Source: Phytophthora hibernalis
Lineage: Eukaryota > Oomycota > Peronosporomycetes > Peronosporales > Peronosporaceae
Length of the DNA stretch: 64,000 nt
NCBI GenBank assembly: GCA_012656075.1
Contig: JAAKBF010000171.1
Location: forward strand, 186,001 to 250,000
Reading direction: 5' to 3'
Numbering within the stretch: the stretch's first letter is position 1; every line of letters begins with the position of its first letter. Made by a program: the position numbers and the translations under genes. Positions 1-11,045 of the stretch are shown here, piece by piece. The notes under the pieces were generated by a model that ran no database searches, was not told the origin of the DNA, and worked only from the letters and a program-made list of their open reading frames with translations.

Positions 1-2192
1 GCAAGTCTTCCAGAGATAGTCGATCTGCCGGATGCGCGGCGAGCGTGCCTTCCACCAGTCGAGTGTACTTCTCGTCCATTTTCTCTTCTTTCAGTTCTTC
101 CACGAGCTCTTCCACTATTTATTAAAAACGGAAAGAAGTTAGCTCTAAAAAAACAGAACAATTAAATAAAATGCAGACGCGTACCTGGACGAGTTGCCAC
201 TCGCGGCTCCGGATTGCCCGTCAGCATAGCAACTGCTAGAGCACCGAGGGACCAGATATCTGCCTTGGAGTCATAACTAACGACCTCGCCCAGGAAGTAC
301 CGCCGTACCTCTGGGGCCATGAACGCTAGTGTTCCAGCTGCATGGTGCGTGAGCAAGTCACTCTCCAAATACGTTGACACACCGAAATCTGCAATCTTTG
401 TTGTTCCGTCACTCTGAAGTCGAAATCACAAGCCGGTGATTCGTTAGAGAGATACACTAATTGGGCCGCAGAATTGTGGAGCTTACGGTCAAGAGAACAT
501 TTCCTGGCTTCAAGTCCCGGTGAACAATTCCGTGTCGATGAATTTCCCTCAAGCCTAGGCATAACTGGTGGAACATCGAGTCGAAGTCATCTCCTTCCAG
601 TCGGCCCTATCAACAATAAATCACGTGTCAGTGTGGAGCTGACCTCTCTACCTGCTAAGATTACAAACCACCTTGGTTTCGAGCATTTGCCGCAGATCGC
701 CACCGTCACAAAACTCCATTTCAATGTATGCGAAGTGCCGATGCCCAATCTCCTCAATGAAGTACTGCTGAATTTGAACTACGTGCGGGCTGCGCACCCG
801 ACTTAAAATGCTGATTTCGTTCGCGGCCTCCGGCAACTTATCACTTTCCTTTAGTACAGTGAGTTGTTCCTTGCGATTCTCCACAAGCATCACCTCAGCG
901 AAATTTCCCACGCCAAGTGTGCGCACAAAGGTGAATTTCAGCAGCTTGGACGGCGGTTGCAGACCCTTCACTCGCTTCACCCACCTCTCAGGGCCCTTAG
1001 CAATCGTCAACTCAGCCTTGGCTGTTTCCTTGGACAGACCCGCGACTCCATTCACCAGGAGCTCATCAGCCTCATCGGGAAGAACTTCCGCGACGAGCCT
1101 TTTCACCTCCTCATTGGCATCCTGCTTCTTCCGTCGAGAGGTGTTCGACTTCATACTGATAGGAACAAATCGGCCAGCTATAAAAGATAGCGCTGCCAGC
1201 ACACCTCCCTGTTTCCAAGCTCCGGTCAGCGACGTCGATTTCCCTGCTTTCTCTTCCTGCGTCTCCAGATCTGACACTGTCCGTGCGGAGAACGGTTCCA
1301 TGCGTAGAATATAGTTGGTAAATACGACGGCCTCCACCGCCACCATATCATTGCAGCGTGCACACTCCAAGAAGCACGTGCGGTTGTGCTCCACGTGCTT
1401 AATCGTGCGTGACGCCACGCACTTGGCACACACTGGGTGTCCGCAGCAGAGCTGCACCCTGGGTGACTGTCGCAGTCGGAAGCAGCGACTGCAGTCGTAC
1501 AAGTTCGACACATTGGGTGCAATCTCGTATGTCACTGCGGTGGTCGGCAGTCCCGGCGCTTGGAACGCCGGTAGCCTCATACCCTGCGGCACGTAACCCA
1601 ACAACGGGCGCGACGGCAGCCCGCGACTCACGAACGGCACGTGGTCCAGCGGATGGCCGCCAATCTTGACGGCCGAGTAGACCAGCACCTCCGGCCTGGG
1701 GGCCGCATAGGCCAGCGATGTTCTGGCCTGAGAGGATGTGGCTGCAGAACCTGTGAAAGCTGCTCCGAGAGCGTCCACGGCACCCCACACGGCCGTCTTC
1801 AGAGGCCCGTGCCAGTCCGAGCTGAACGGCCGCTTGTGGTCCAGCGTGTGGCCGCCGATCTTCGTCTCCGAGTAGCCATCTGCACGCTCCGTTGATGCGT
1901 CGTACGAGTGCAAATTCACGTAGCGGGCGGACGCGCGGAACTTGCCAGGGCCGCTCTCGAGCGCGACGGGTGCAGGACTCGGCGTCAGCTGCTTCTCTGC
2001 CGAGGCGAGGTCCAGCTCCAGAGGGGTCGTCGGTGGCTGAGACTTGGTTCTCGGCGTCTTCTTCGTCGCCTTCGCACACCACGGAGGCGCCCTTGTCGCG
2101 CCGCACGAGTCGCTGCATGAGGGAGACGGTATGCAGCGCTTCGAAGAACGAAAAACTGCTGCGTCAACAGTATGTACATGTATAGGTTGCAA
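1..2192 (-). CDS. RING-finger / Ser-Thr protein kinase fusion (3' end beyond window)
   Basis: Cytosolic-type protein kinase read on the minus strand in four exons: 2192-672, 606-487, 413-185 and 114-1 (continues outside). All introns are GT-AG and phases agree. The first exon carries a RING-like zinc cluster at about residues 234-280 (CSRC, CCGH, CAKC, then CARC), a basic linker, and the kinase N-lobe: glycine loop LGVGNFAEV near 426 and the VLK lysine near 448. Exon 2 encodes the catalytic loop HRDLKPGN, and exon 3 begins with SDGTTKIADFG and later has APE and the DIWSLG helix. All key catalytic residues are present. The N-terminal part also has KIGGHxLDH twice (about residues 111 and 176). 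The start is uncertain: another ATG at 2118 opens a different frame. Overall closest to NEK/CAMK-like kinases; substrate unknown. Confidence 0.8.
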
Positions 2193-2930
2193 GCTATAAA
2201 TGGAAACTTCAATTAAGACATCCTAGAGGATCAGCAGCTACCCTATCCCTTGTTCTAGGTGTCCTGGGATTGGCCAGTATTTTAGATCAGTACCTCCAAA
2301 GCGGTACTGCTCCTAGAGAAATTTCTGCGCATCTCTCTGTCCCTTCAAGATCGCCGCGGGAAGGTACCGCGGTCCGCAGAAGTACGTGGCCGTCGATCTT
2401 CCCGCGTTGTTAACTGCAGACCATCCTGCCGCGCAAATACATTCTGGGAGTACGGTAGTGTGCGGGTGGAAGTCATCCAGCGCTCAAAAGTGGCCGAAGC
2501 GCCAAATCCCTGTCACCGTGCACAGCCGTCGACGAGAGGGTTGCGAGAGGAGTGCAGGCATCACATGATGGTCCTGCCAGCCAAGTGCCAGCAGCACCAA
2601 GTGGACGGCCACGGGCGCTCGGATCCTAGGGCCGCATTACGTACTCCGAGAAGATGGCTGCGTGGGCCTATCCGCCTACATGCACGGAATCAGGCGGGAA
2701 TCAGTCGTGCGCGGCCTCCGCCAATCGCCGCGCGTCGAGGTGCCACTATTTCCCTCTTAAGTGCGAATATTGAAGCAGATGTCGCAGCTCAAAAGTTCAA
2801 ACCCTCGAGTCGGTCGTTCGAAGGTCGCGCGAGGGACACGAGCCAGGCCGATGGTCCCTGCGGTTCGGGGAGGATCTCACACGCAGCAAAGCCACTCCGA
2901 AAACGACCAAGCGCACCGAGGACCATCACT
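2193..2930. other. Intergenic stretch, no gene recognised
   Basis: Region between the divergent kinase and PHD-protein genes. An open plus-strand frame runs through part of it (from 2460) but has no recognisable domain and is low in hydrophobic residues. The 5' exon or start of the PHD gene may lie here, but I could not fix a start codon. Confidence 0.4.
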
Positions 2931-2939
2931 CTGCATGGG

Positions 2940-5749
2940 GCGGAATCTCAAGGCGAAGGGGCCAAGCCCGCGACGCAGAAGCGCCGCAAGAAGTCGGGAC
3001 TGGGCGGGGCGGCAGCAGCCCGGCACTGTCAGTCACATCGTCCTCGGGCGGCGCGTCCACGCCTGGCCATCGCGAGTGCGAGCAGTGCGGCAACAACCTG
3101 CTGCTGGAGGGCGTGTCCAAGGCCTGGCCCGTGGGCAAGAAGAGCGCGGCATCCACGGGCTGCCAGATATGCGACTTCGTGGCCTTCCGCCGCTCGCAGA
3201 GGACCTGCGTCCAATGCGCGCGCACGGGCTGCGACCACTTCTGCGAGTGGTGCGGCAAGGGCTTCCACGCGAAGTGCGCCAGACAGCGCGACGAGGACGT
3301 GGGCAATCCGAACGGCTTCTGCTGCCACAAGTGCGAGGCGGAGCAGAGTGAAGGGCACGACACGGACGAGGAGGAGGCCAAGAGTGAGGAGGAGGACGTG
3401 GGCTCGCGTTGTGGAAGCTGTCGTTTGCCCTTTTCCACTACTGGAAAGGACCACGAGGACGCTAAGGTCGCTACGGGCTTCAAAGTGAACCAGGCGGTGC
3501 TCGTAGACAACGACGAGGTGCTGTACAACGCTCTGATCACCGAGGTGGACGCCAAGGGCGAGCGCATCAAGATCCACTTCACGCGCTGGAGCAAGTCGTT
3601 CGACGACTGGTACGCGATGGACGACGAGCACATTAACGAGAGTCTGGCGTGCGACTGCTGCAACCAATGGTTCCATATCGGCTGTCTGCCGCCGATTAAG
3701 AGCTCCGGACGGTGGAAAGACTCGACGTACGTCTGTCCGAACTGTATTGGCGACGCCCGCGCGTTCCACAATGGCAACCGGTCGGTGCTGAAGGCCAAGG
3801 CGGCGTATATCTCCACGAGCAACGCGATTGCGAAGGCCACGAAGAAGGCGACGTCACCGAAGGAGTCGGAAACGCCTACTGTGGCGGTTGCGAAGACCAA
3901 GAAGCCTAGTAAAGCGGTTGTGGTGATGGATGATGAGGACGAAGGCATGGAGCAGATGAGCGATGATGATACGGTGAAGAACGAAGAGCTGAAGCCGGCG
4001 AAAGCGCAGAGAAAGAAGCGAAAACTGTGCGAATTAGACGATTCTCCCGTAAAAGCGCAAGTGAAGGAAGACTCGAATGGGAAAACTTTGCAGAGTGAAG
4101 CGAATAGCTCGGCCCCGAAAGGTCCGGTGTCTCCATCGTCTGCGAAGGATTCGGCAGCTGCTAGTTTACCGTCGAAAACTACATCAATCGCGTCGGAAGC
4201 GAAAGCTGCCAAACAAGCAACCTCGAATGGTTCTGCGAATGCTACTGCAAAGGAAGTGAATGCTGAGTCCAAGGCTAAAGTGTCGATGTCGGTGAATGCG
4301 AATGAGGCTGTTTCTACGAACGGTGGTGCGACAATGCACGCCTCCCAGAGCACACGGTGAAGGCAGCTAACGAAGCTCATAGCTCCCCGTCAAAAGCGGC
4401 TTCCGCCAAACCAAGCAACAAACCGTCTACTCGTGTGTCCAAGGCTGGTAAGCCAGAGAAAAGGACGATACAGCGTCAGCAGCGCATTCCTCTTGTAACA
4501 CTGTTCTGTCGATTTTGAACAGCCCACCGGCAAATGAGGTACCAGCAAAGACGTTTAAACCAAGCGTCATGTCACTGCCTATGCTGAATCCAGCGGCCAG
4601 CCGCAACTCGTCAATTGCTGTGACTACGAAGCCGTCGATGGCGATGCCAACCAATTTCAAAGTTTACGTGAAAATGGAACAGAAGGGTGGCCGCTTCCGC
4701 TGTATCCCCGACCGATGCCGAATGTGAAGTCTACCCAGGCAGTTGGGAAGGAGATATCCGGAGCTTCCTCTTCTAAATCAACAAAAGCAATGGGGGCTCG
4801 CAAATCAAAGCCTGGTGCAGGAGGTCGTGGCTCACTCAGCGCGTTTGATATCCTACGGGAAGTGGCATCACAGGAAATCGACGAGAGTGTACCGGTAAAG
4901 CCGAAGCGTGAGAAGCGCCCGCCCGCAAGTCGTGGAAGTAACGGTGGCGTGAACAAGCGTGCGAAGATGGACGTGTCTGCCAGTACAGCAAACAATACCG
5001 TATCACCTGCTTTGGACACAAATCAATCGGCGCAGACCCGCGAGCGCATTCAAATGAACTCCTTTGTGGACTTGCACTTCAGTATCCGCAAGGAAATGTA
5101 CCTCCGTTTTTGCCGGCTGGAAGAAGAGGGCATGCTGACGCGCGACTCGGCACATTTGCTGCGCTCGCTGATCTACCCGACGTCGGAGCGTTTCAAGACC
5201 TCAAGTTTGTATATTTGGTGAACAAGGACCTGCCATCGGTACAGCTCACAAAACGATTGCTGGAAGCAGTGCCGTACCCGCCGGGGTGGCAAAGCCAATT
5301 GCTACCACGGTGCCCCACGCGCCCCCTGCTGTAATTCGGTCTCCGCTTGGCGCGAAGAATATTGCGGGGATCCCATTTCAATGGGGATGTTTACTGGCGG
5401 TCTGAGTCGTACGTCGTCTCCCGCGGGAGCTGCGCGCATGAGTCTGTTGCCTCCGCCACCAGGCTCGACGTTGCTGAGACCAGAGCCTCCGCGACCAGAT
5501 GATTCCTCACGACTTGCGTCTGGAAGCGGCAGCATGCCTCAGCAACAGCCTCCCCGAACAAGTGCCGGTCCCGTTCCCGCACCTGTATCGGCTCCGAAGC
5601 GACCTGAAATGCTGATCATGGAGAAGCGACCTGAAATGCTGATCATGGAGAAGCTTGCGCCGCCGCACCGCCCTGTACCGGAAACAAGCCAATCACATCA
5701 GCAGCCACAGCCGCAACAACAACCGCAGCGAATATTGAATTCAAGGTAA
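2940..5749 (+). CDS. PHD-finger / chromo-barrel (Tudor-knot) chromatin protein, interrupted by several frameshifts
   Basis: Likely nuclear histone-reading protein. Reading starts in an open frame with no clear ATG (KPATQKRRKKSGLGG near 2960), shifts frame near 3005-3012, and continues as a Cys-rich zone (CEQC, CQIC, CVQC, CEWC-GKGFHAKC, CHKC) to about 3345. A Tudor-knot/chromo-barrel follows (about 3475-3635, HFTRWSKSFDDWY), then CDCCNQWFHIGC and CPNC of a PHD finger. The C-terminal half is low-complexity Ala/Ser/Lys, then a helical segment (about 5050-5200) and a Pro/Gln tail ending at 5749. Extra frame changes are needed near 4340, 4470, 4695, 5195, 5275 and 5370, several at G or A runs. 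Either the gene is decaying or the assembly has indel errors; the domains themselves look conserved. Confidence 0.6.
5597..5650 (+). repeat. 27-bp tandem duplication in the PHD-protein tail
   Basis: Two exact head-to-tail copies of a 27-bp unit (5597-5623 and 5624-5650), each encoding KRPEMLIME. The duplication keeps the reading frame. Confidence 0.9.
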
Positions 5750-5971
5750 CAGGCATGTCAGATAGTAAGTAAGTAAGCCTGTAGCACATTGTAGTATAAG
5801 AGGGTAGCGAGCATGGCACTTGTATTTAACTGTAGCCACTCCACACCACTCCGAATACGTACGAAACCAATTTCTCAAACAGCGATCCGCAGGGTTGAAG
5901 TGTCAAGTTCACACAATGTACCTGTACCCATGGGACAATAAATGTGGTCCACGTTATGTCAAAGTGATCCG

Positions 5972-6611
5972 ATGCCATCACAGCGGAGACTTCCGGTGTC
6001 TCTCATCGTGGCCTGCTCCGTAAACCGAGTGATCGGCAAACAAGGCAAGTTGCCATGGAATCTGCCAGCTGACTGGGCATTCTTCAGCTCTGCCTCAAAG
6101 AAACAGGTTTTGGTGGTCGGTCGAAAGTCCTTTGAAGAGTTCGACGAGCCCATCCCAAATCGCCATACGATTGTCGTGTCCTCCACGCTCAAGCCTCCAC
6201 CGCAAACTGAAAGTCAAACTGCTAATGGTCGCTGGTCGGGAGTTCAAGTGGCTCGGACGCTGGAGCAGGCGCTGCAACTCGCCGATTCGCATCCGCAGTA
6301 CAATAATTGCAGTCGAGTGTTCATTGGTGGCGGCGAGAGGTTGTACAGGGAAGCGATGGCAGCCGAAGTGGCTGAATCGTGCTACGTCTCTAGAGTGCAC
6401 AAGCAGATTGTGGATGGGGATACGTTCTTCCCAAAGTGGACGTCTCAATTCCCGAATTTAGTGTACTCGGCCAAGACGAACGGAGGAGGCAGCACCAGGT
6501 AAGCTTTTGTCGGCCTAACCTTTTGTTTTGTTGTTGCTGAGCATGAATCCTCTTTGATATCTGCATGACAGAGTGAGCTTTGAAATCTGGGGCGTGGAAC
6601 GGAATAGGTAG
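5972..6611 (+). CDS. Dihydrofolate reductase, single-domain
   Basis: Reduces dihydrofolate to tetrahydrofolate with NADPH. Two exons, 5972-6498 and 6572-6611, joined by a 73-bp GT-AG intron inside an Arg codon; product 188 aa. Start chosen at MPSQRR because the family core (SLIVACSVNRVIG) follows at once; an upstream in-frame ATG at 5942 adds ten residues. Motifs: IGKQGKLPWNLPAD with the folate-binding acidic residue, VVGRKSFEEF (NADPH site), HTIVVSS, and FIGGGERLYREAM. The second exon supplies the usual last strand (VSFEIWGVE) before the stop. No thymidylate synthase follows, although DHFR-TS fusion is usual in this part of the eukaryote tree. Length fits a monofunctional enzyme. Confidence 0.85.
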
Positions 6612-6842
6612 GTGAACAGCATCAAGCAATTATTTGATGGTCGATGTAAGGATGTCGAAGCCGTCCTACATTCGCTTTTGTCGTCATGCGGATGAGGCAG
6701 TGCCACAACGAATATTTGCTATGCATAGTGTGGCTTCTAATACAGCCTGGGCAGTACAAGTATTAATACATGTAATAATTCACTGAAACGTAACTAGGGT
6801 ACGCTAACAGGGTTACACTTTTGGTTGGCTGGTCATTCCAGC

Positions 6843-9363
6843 ATGACGAAGACTGAGCCCAAGTCCAACAAGCCCAAGCCGTCTCTGGACGTGTACAAGC
6901 AGAGCTTCCGCGAGTATCTGGTACGAGTAACCTATCCTCCACTTTTGCAATAATTGCATTAACATAATTGCGTCTCTCAGCGCGAGACGGATGCCGTAAA
7001 TGACGAATCGGAGCTGGAGCAGCTCATGAAGCTGCTGCACGAACCGCTGCCCGTGTCTTTCCGCCTCAATTTGCACCGTCCGGACGCTGCCAGGTACCAA
7101 CAATAGAATTTGTAGAGTAAATATTACAGGACGTTAACGCAAAACTTGATTTTGTAGACTCAAGACGCTGTTGGCCACAACGTTGCAGTTCCCCAGTGAC
7201 AAGTACTTCCACGGAGAAATTCCAGTGAACCCGCCCAAGTGGGTGGAAATTTTTAAGCTTTTGACATTGTCTCGAGTGAATTTCTAATGATTTCATTGCT
7301 TTTCTGCAGGCCGATCGCGTGGTATCCGCTAGAGAATGTTGCGTGGCAGTTGGACTGCGGGCGTGTCGCTCTCTCGAAAAGTGGTAAGTTGCTACAATTG
7401 TTGCGTGTTGGGGGTGGTGGTAAAACGTGGAATTAACGACGTTGCTGTTGGTTTTGCTGCTCAGCACCCAAGCATGAAGATGTGCGTGCATTTCACTCGT
7501 GTTTGCTGGAGCAGACGGATCGTGGAAATATCGACCGTCAAGAGGCGGTGAGCATGCTGCCGGTGCTGTTTCTAGACGTGCAGCGCGGACACCGTGTGCT
7601 GGATATGTGCGCCTCACCTGGGTCAAAGACGACGCAGGTACTCGACTTTTTGCTCTCGTCTGAAAGCAGTGACAACGGAGAGCAGAGCGGCTTGGTGATT
7701 GCCAATGACTTGGACAAGAAGAGAGCGTACATGCTGGTGCACCGCCTTTCGCGGAACACTTTGCGTCGCGCGGTGGTGACTTGCGGGGCGGGCGATACGT
7801 TCCCTGGTCTTTATGATGCCGAGACGAAGGCGTTGCAACCAACCAACGTCTTCGACCGCGTGTTGTGCGACGTTCCCTGTAGTGGTGATGGCACTCTGCG
7901 TAAGAACCAGGCGTTGTGGAAGGAATGGCACATTGGTCAAGGCCTCACCCTGCACCCGATTCAACTGGCCTTGGCTCTTCGTGGTGCTGCACTGCTCAAA
8001 GTTGGTGGCATCATGGTTTACTCGACGTGCTCATTCAACCCTGTTGAGAATGAGGCTGTGGTCGCGGAGCTGCTACGGCGTGCTGGTGGGTCACTGGAGT
8101 TACTAGATGTCTCGAAGAAGATGCCACATCTTATTACGCGCCCTGGAAGGCCCAAGTGGCGTGTGGGCTGGCGCTCGAAGTCCAAGTCTACGCACAAGGG
8201 CCATCTCTTCAAGGAAGACGACAGCAGTAAATCGCAGGACATGCATCAATGGTTTGACAACTACGATGAACTCTCCCAGGACCTGCGTGGCCGTGTTAAA
8301 CGATCCATGTTCCCGGCTGAAAGTGCTATTGCCCAAGAGCTGCACAAGACTCGACGACTCGTTCCGACGGACCAGAACTCAGGTGGCTTCTTCATCGCTG
8401 TGCTGAGCAAGGTGGTTGATTTGCCTGGTGAACAGGATCGCCAAGAAGGACTCATCCCCCTGGAAGAATACGAGGCAATTCCACCCAGCGACTATGTTTG
8501 CAAGCTCTGTGGAAATGGAGGCCACTTTCTGAAGACCTGCGAGAAATTTGTGCCAGACACGGAATTCGCTGCTTCGAACTTGTTGAAGCCAAAGAAGAAA
8601 AAGCAGCGTACAGAGGGCTCGACGACAGCGAATGGTGATGCAAAGAAAAAGACGGAAAAGAAGCGTGAGACGCTCTATCGTCCTGTTGGCGACGATGTCT
8701 GGCAGCAACTGCGAGATTTCTATGGCCTGCAGAACGAGACCTTGAAGGTACGCCTTGTGGCATGCTTTGGACATCAGAGTACTAGTATGAGCATCGACTA
8801 ACAAGGACGGTTTGTGTTTGTGTAAAACAGGAGCGTTTCTGGTGCCGGTCTGACACAGCAGCAACCGTAAACTACGTGGACAAGGAAATTTCTGACGCCT
8901 GTCTGGGTGCCGACGCTCTCGATGTAAGTGCCATTATGCAATGCTTCATCTGTTTGTAGAATTTCTGACCCATTGGTAAACTGTAATGTGCATACAGATA
9001 GTGAACACGGGACTCAAGGTATTCACTAAGGTTACTGAGCGTGGAGAAGTGTTCTATCGCCCCTCGGAGGAGAGCCTTGGCTTTTTCGATGACTTCTTTA
9101 TGAAGCGGCGGCTGGATATCCCCATCGTTGACTTCTCAAGTCTGCTTAAGAACGCAGAACAGCACGTGGCGTTCGAGACACTGTCATCAGACCTGCAAAA
9201 GTCACTGGCGAGTATGTCCCTGGGGCCTGCTGTTGTCCGGGTTCAAGCACACGAACAGGTTCGTATCAATATCTGGGTCGGCAAGGGATCCATTCTACCG
9301 CGTGTGTCCAAGGCCATGCGCGGGGAAGTTGAAGACGCACTCAAAATGTGCATAGAAAACTAG
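6843..9363 (+). CDS. NSUN2: NSUN2-type tRNA/RNA cytosine-C5 methyltransferase
   Basis: SAM-dependent enzyme that methylates cytosine C5 in tRNA (NSUN2/Trm4 family), nuclear or nucleolar. Seven exons: 6843-6920, 6981-7093, 7158-7238, 7310-7383, 7465-8747, 8831-8923, 8998-9363. All introns are 60-83 bp GT-AG and every phase fits, giving 695 aa, the family's usual size. Motifs: KPIAWYP and RQEAVSMLP typical of NSUN2, SAM loop DMCASPGSKTTQ, motif IV DVPCSGDGTLRKN and motif VI STCSFNPVENEAVV, which hold the two catalytic cysteines (PC and TC). A small CxxCG..H..C cluster (CKLCGNGGHFLKTC) near residue 460 resembles a zinc knuckle, an addition I do not associate with the family. Intact, in contrast with the gene on its left. 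Confidence 0.93.
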
Positions 9364-9382
9364 ATTGCTGTACGCACTAACC

Positions 9383-10530
9383 TCACGACGCCTGCCTAGC
9401 GGCGAGTGCCCTTGCCCGCATTCCTTGCACAAGGAAATAGAATGAGTCTCTTTTGCCTGCGACTTCTTCCTCATTGTCTTCATTGTGACGTTGGCGTCCA
9501 GAAAATGCAGCTTGTCGGCCAGGAAGTTGATGTACACGTGCTGGAGTACCTCGAGAGGCTTCAACCGTGGACGCAGCGTTCGGTGCGTCTGAATTGAGGA
9601 TATTCGTGAAGACTTCCATGAAGTCTCGCTTGGGGATGCTCATCAAGCTGCTGTCGTTGTTCTCGATCCACATGCCCAGCACGAGCATGGCGAAAACTAG
9701 CAGAGCCACCATAGCTCCGATGCTGGAGCCGACCATCAATGTTAGTAAACTGCGTTTGCGTCCCGACAGATAGAAGCAGAATCTCACTGGTATCCCCGAG
9801 TCAGCTTGTAGCTCTTGACCACAACGTGTCCGTGATTTCCGATGAGGATGCCCGCAAAGCCCATCAACCAACTCCCCAGAACCTGCGAAACGAATCGCGT
9901 CGCCAGTAGTAACTTACACAGCGCGATATAAAGCACAATCGTCGCAAAGATCAGCTGCACCACCACTGACTGCGTGTGTAGAATAGCTGGTAGCAAGACG
10001 ACCACCGCCATGTGACAGTCGACGCAGGGGAACCCTCCCGTATCTTCATCGATGCAGCGTCGGTCTTGCAGCGGCCACAGCGGATGATACAGATCAATCG
10101 GCCGTGGAATCTGCGCCACGTACTGCATAACCACCACCGCCAACAAGTTGCTAACGCAGATCCAGAAGTACGGGAACCCGAACTCGGGGTCATGGTGATG
10201 AACACGAACCTGAAGCAAAACAGACGAAAGTTGTCACAACTCTCCGCCCATTCCACCTGTTTGACAGAGTCCACGCACCATATGAGCAGCGAAATGTCTT
10301 GTGTCCGCCGTCGAGATGTCGTGGAGTGCACCAACGTCCTCAGCCACGGACGTTCCTACCCGATCGACATTTGCATCTCAAAAATATCCAAACACTCAAA
10401 TCGGACTAAAACGCACCTCTTTCTGCTGCACGAGCCAGGAAATCACCGCCATGTCCCATTGCAGCAACGGATGCAGCTCCACGACCTCCCCGTCGTCGTC
10501 CACATCCTCTCGAAAGTGCACACGCCGCAT
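9383..10530 (-). CDS. PAP2-like (phosphatidic acid phosphatase superfamily) membrane protein, C-terminus uncertain
   Basis: Multi-pass membrane protein on the minus strand, exons 10530-10417, 10355-10257 and from 10209 down; introns GT-AG, phases 0. Starts MRRVHFREDVDDDG. Hydrophobic segments lie at AVISWLV, FWICVSNLLAVVVMQYV, VVVLLPAILHTQ, LIFATIVLYIALCKLL, and SSIGAMVALLVFAMLVLGM. The order P-RP-DLYHPLW, CVDCHM, then ATRFVSQVLGSWLMG recalls PAP2 (KxxxxxxRP, PSGH, SRxxxxxHxxxD), but the serine of PSGH and the last histidine are not there, so activity is doubtful. A one-base frame change near 9795-9800 is needed to reach the last membrane helix. Beyond about 9590 two frames are open (ending 9383 or running on past 9363), and I cannot decide between them. 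Confidence 0.5.
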
Positions 10531-11045
10531 GGTGAGGAAGATACTTTGTGATCCCGAAACGTCGCAGTTGAAACCCGATTGGACCGAATTCTATCACGTT
10601 TGACGAGGTATTCGGTCCAGACGACCACACGACAGTCAGTCGATTGGTTGCGGCAGTCGCACCAAGCGGACAAGTCGTCCGCGTCTTGCACCGCAGGGCG
10701 GAAATGCTCCGTCAAGTGGCATCCTTTGCTGTGAACTTTGTGTTTGTATCCCTCTATGGACCCCTTCGCCATTTGCACGAGTTTCTTCTTCACGCATCCA
10801 CTTTGACTGTCGTGATGCAAATCGCCAGCTGGGCCTACTGTTGCGTGGGAATCGGTCGAGTGTCGGGGCGTCACGAGTTGACTCCACGTTTGAGCCTCGA
10901 ATCGAGGGTGGACGTCCTGTGTCGTCCTTCGTGATGACGGTGCAAATCGGAGCTCGCACGTACCCTTTGGCAGCGCTAAAGACCAGTCTCAGCGGCTCAG
11001 TTGTGAATCACCGTCGTCCGCCACACTGCAAATTCGAGAGACAGC
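10531..11045. promoter_or_regulatory. Shared divergent promoter region
   Basis: 515 bp between the start codons of the minus-strand PAP2-like gene and the plus-strand phosphatase-like gene; must hold both promoters unless the PAP2 gene has a further 5' exon. No specific motif was identified with confidence. Confidence 0.4.

Noticed and set aside
2460..3488. Open plus-strand frame of 342 codons
   Set aside because: Arg/Ala-rich composition and no domain; only its part near 2940-3010 seems to be true PHD-protein sequence. The rest is an antisense or shifted-frame effect of GC-rich DNA.
2926..4380. 484-codon minus-strand frame opposite the PHD gene
   Set aside because: Ser/Phe/Ala-rich text is the mirror of the Lys/Ala/Ser-rich plus-strand protein; the zinc-finger text on the plus strand decides.
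10443..10874. 143-codon minus-strand frame as the N-terminus of the PAP2-like gene
   Set aside because: The frame that joins the splice sites correctly starts at 10530; the longer frame is in a different phase. An upstream exon cannot be excluded.
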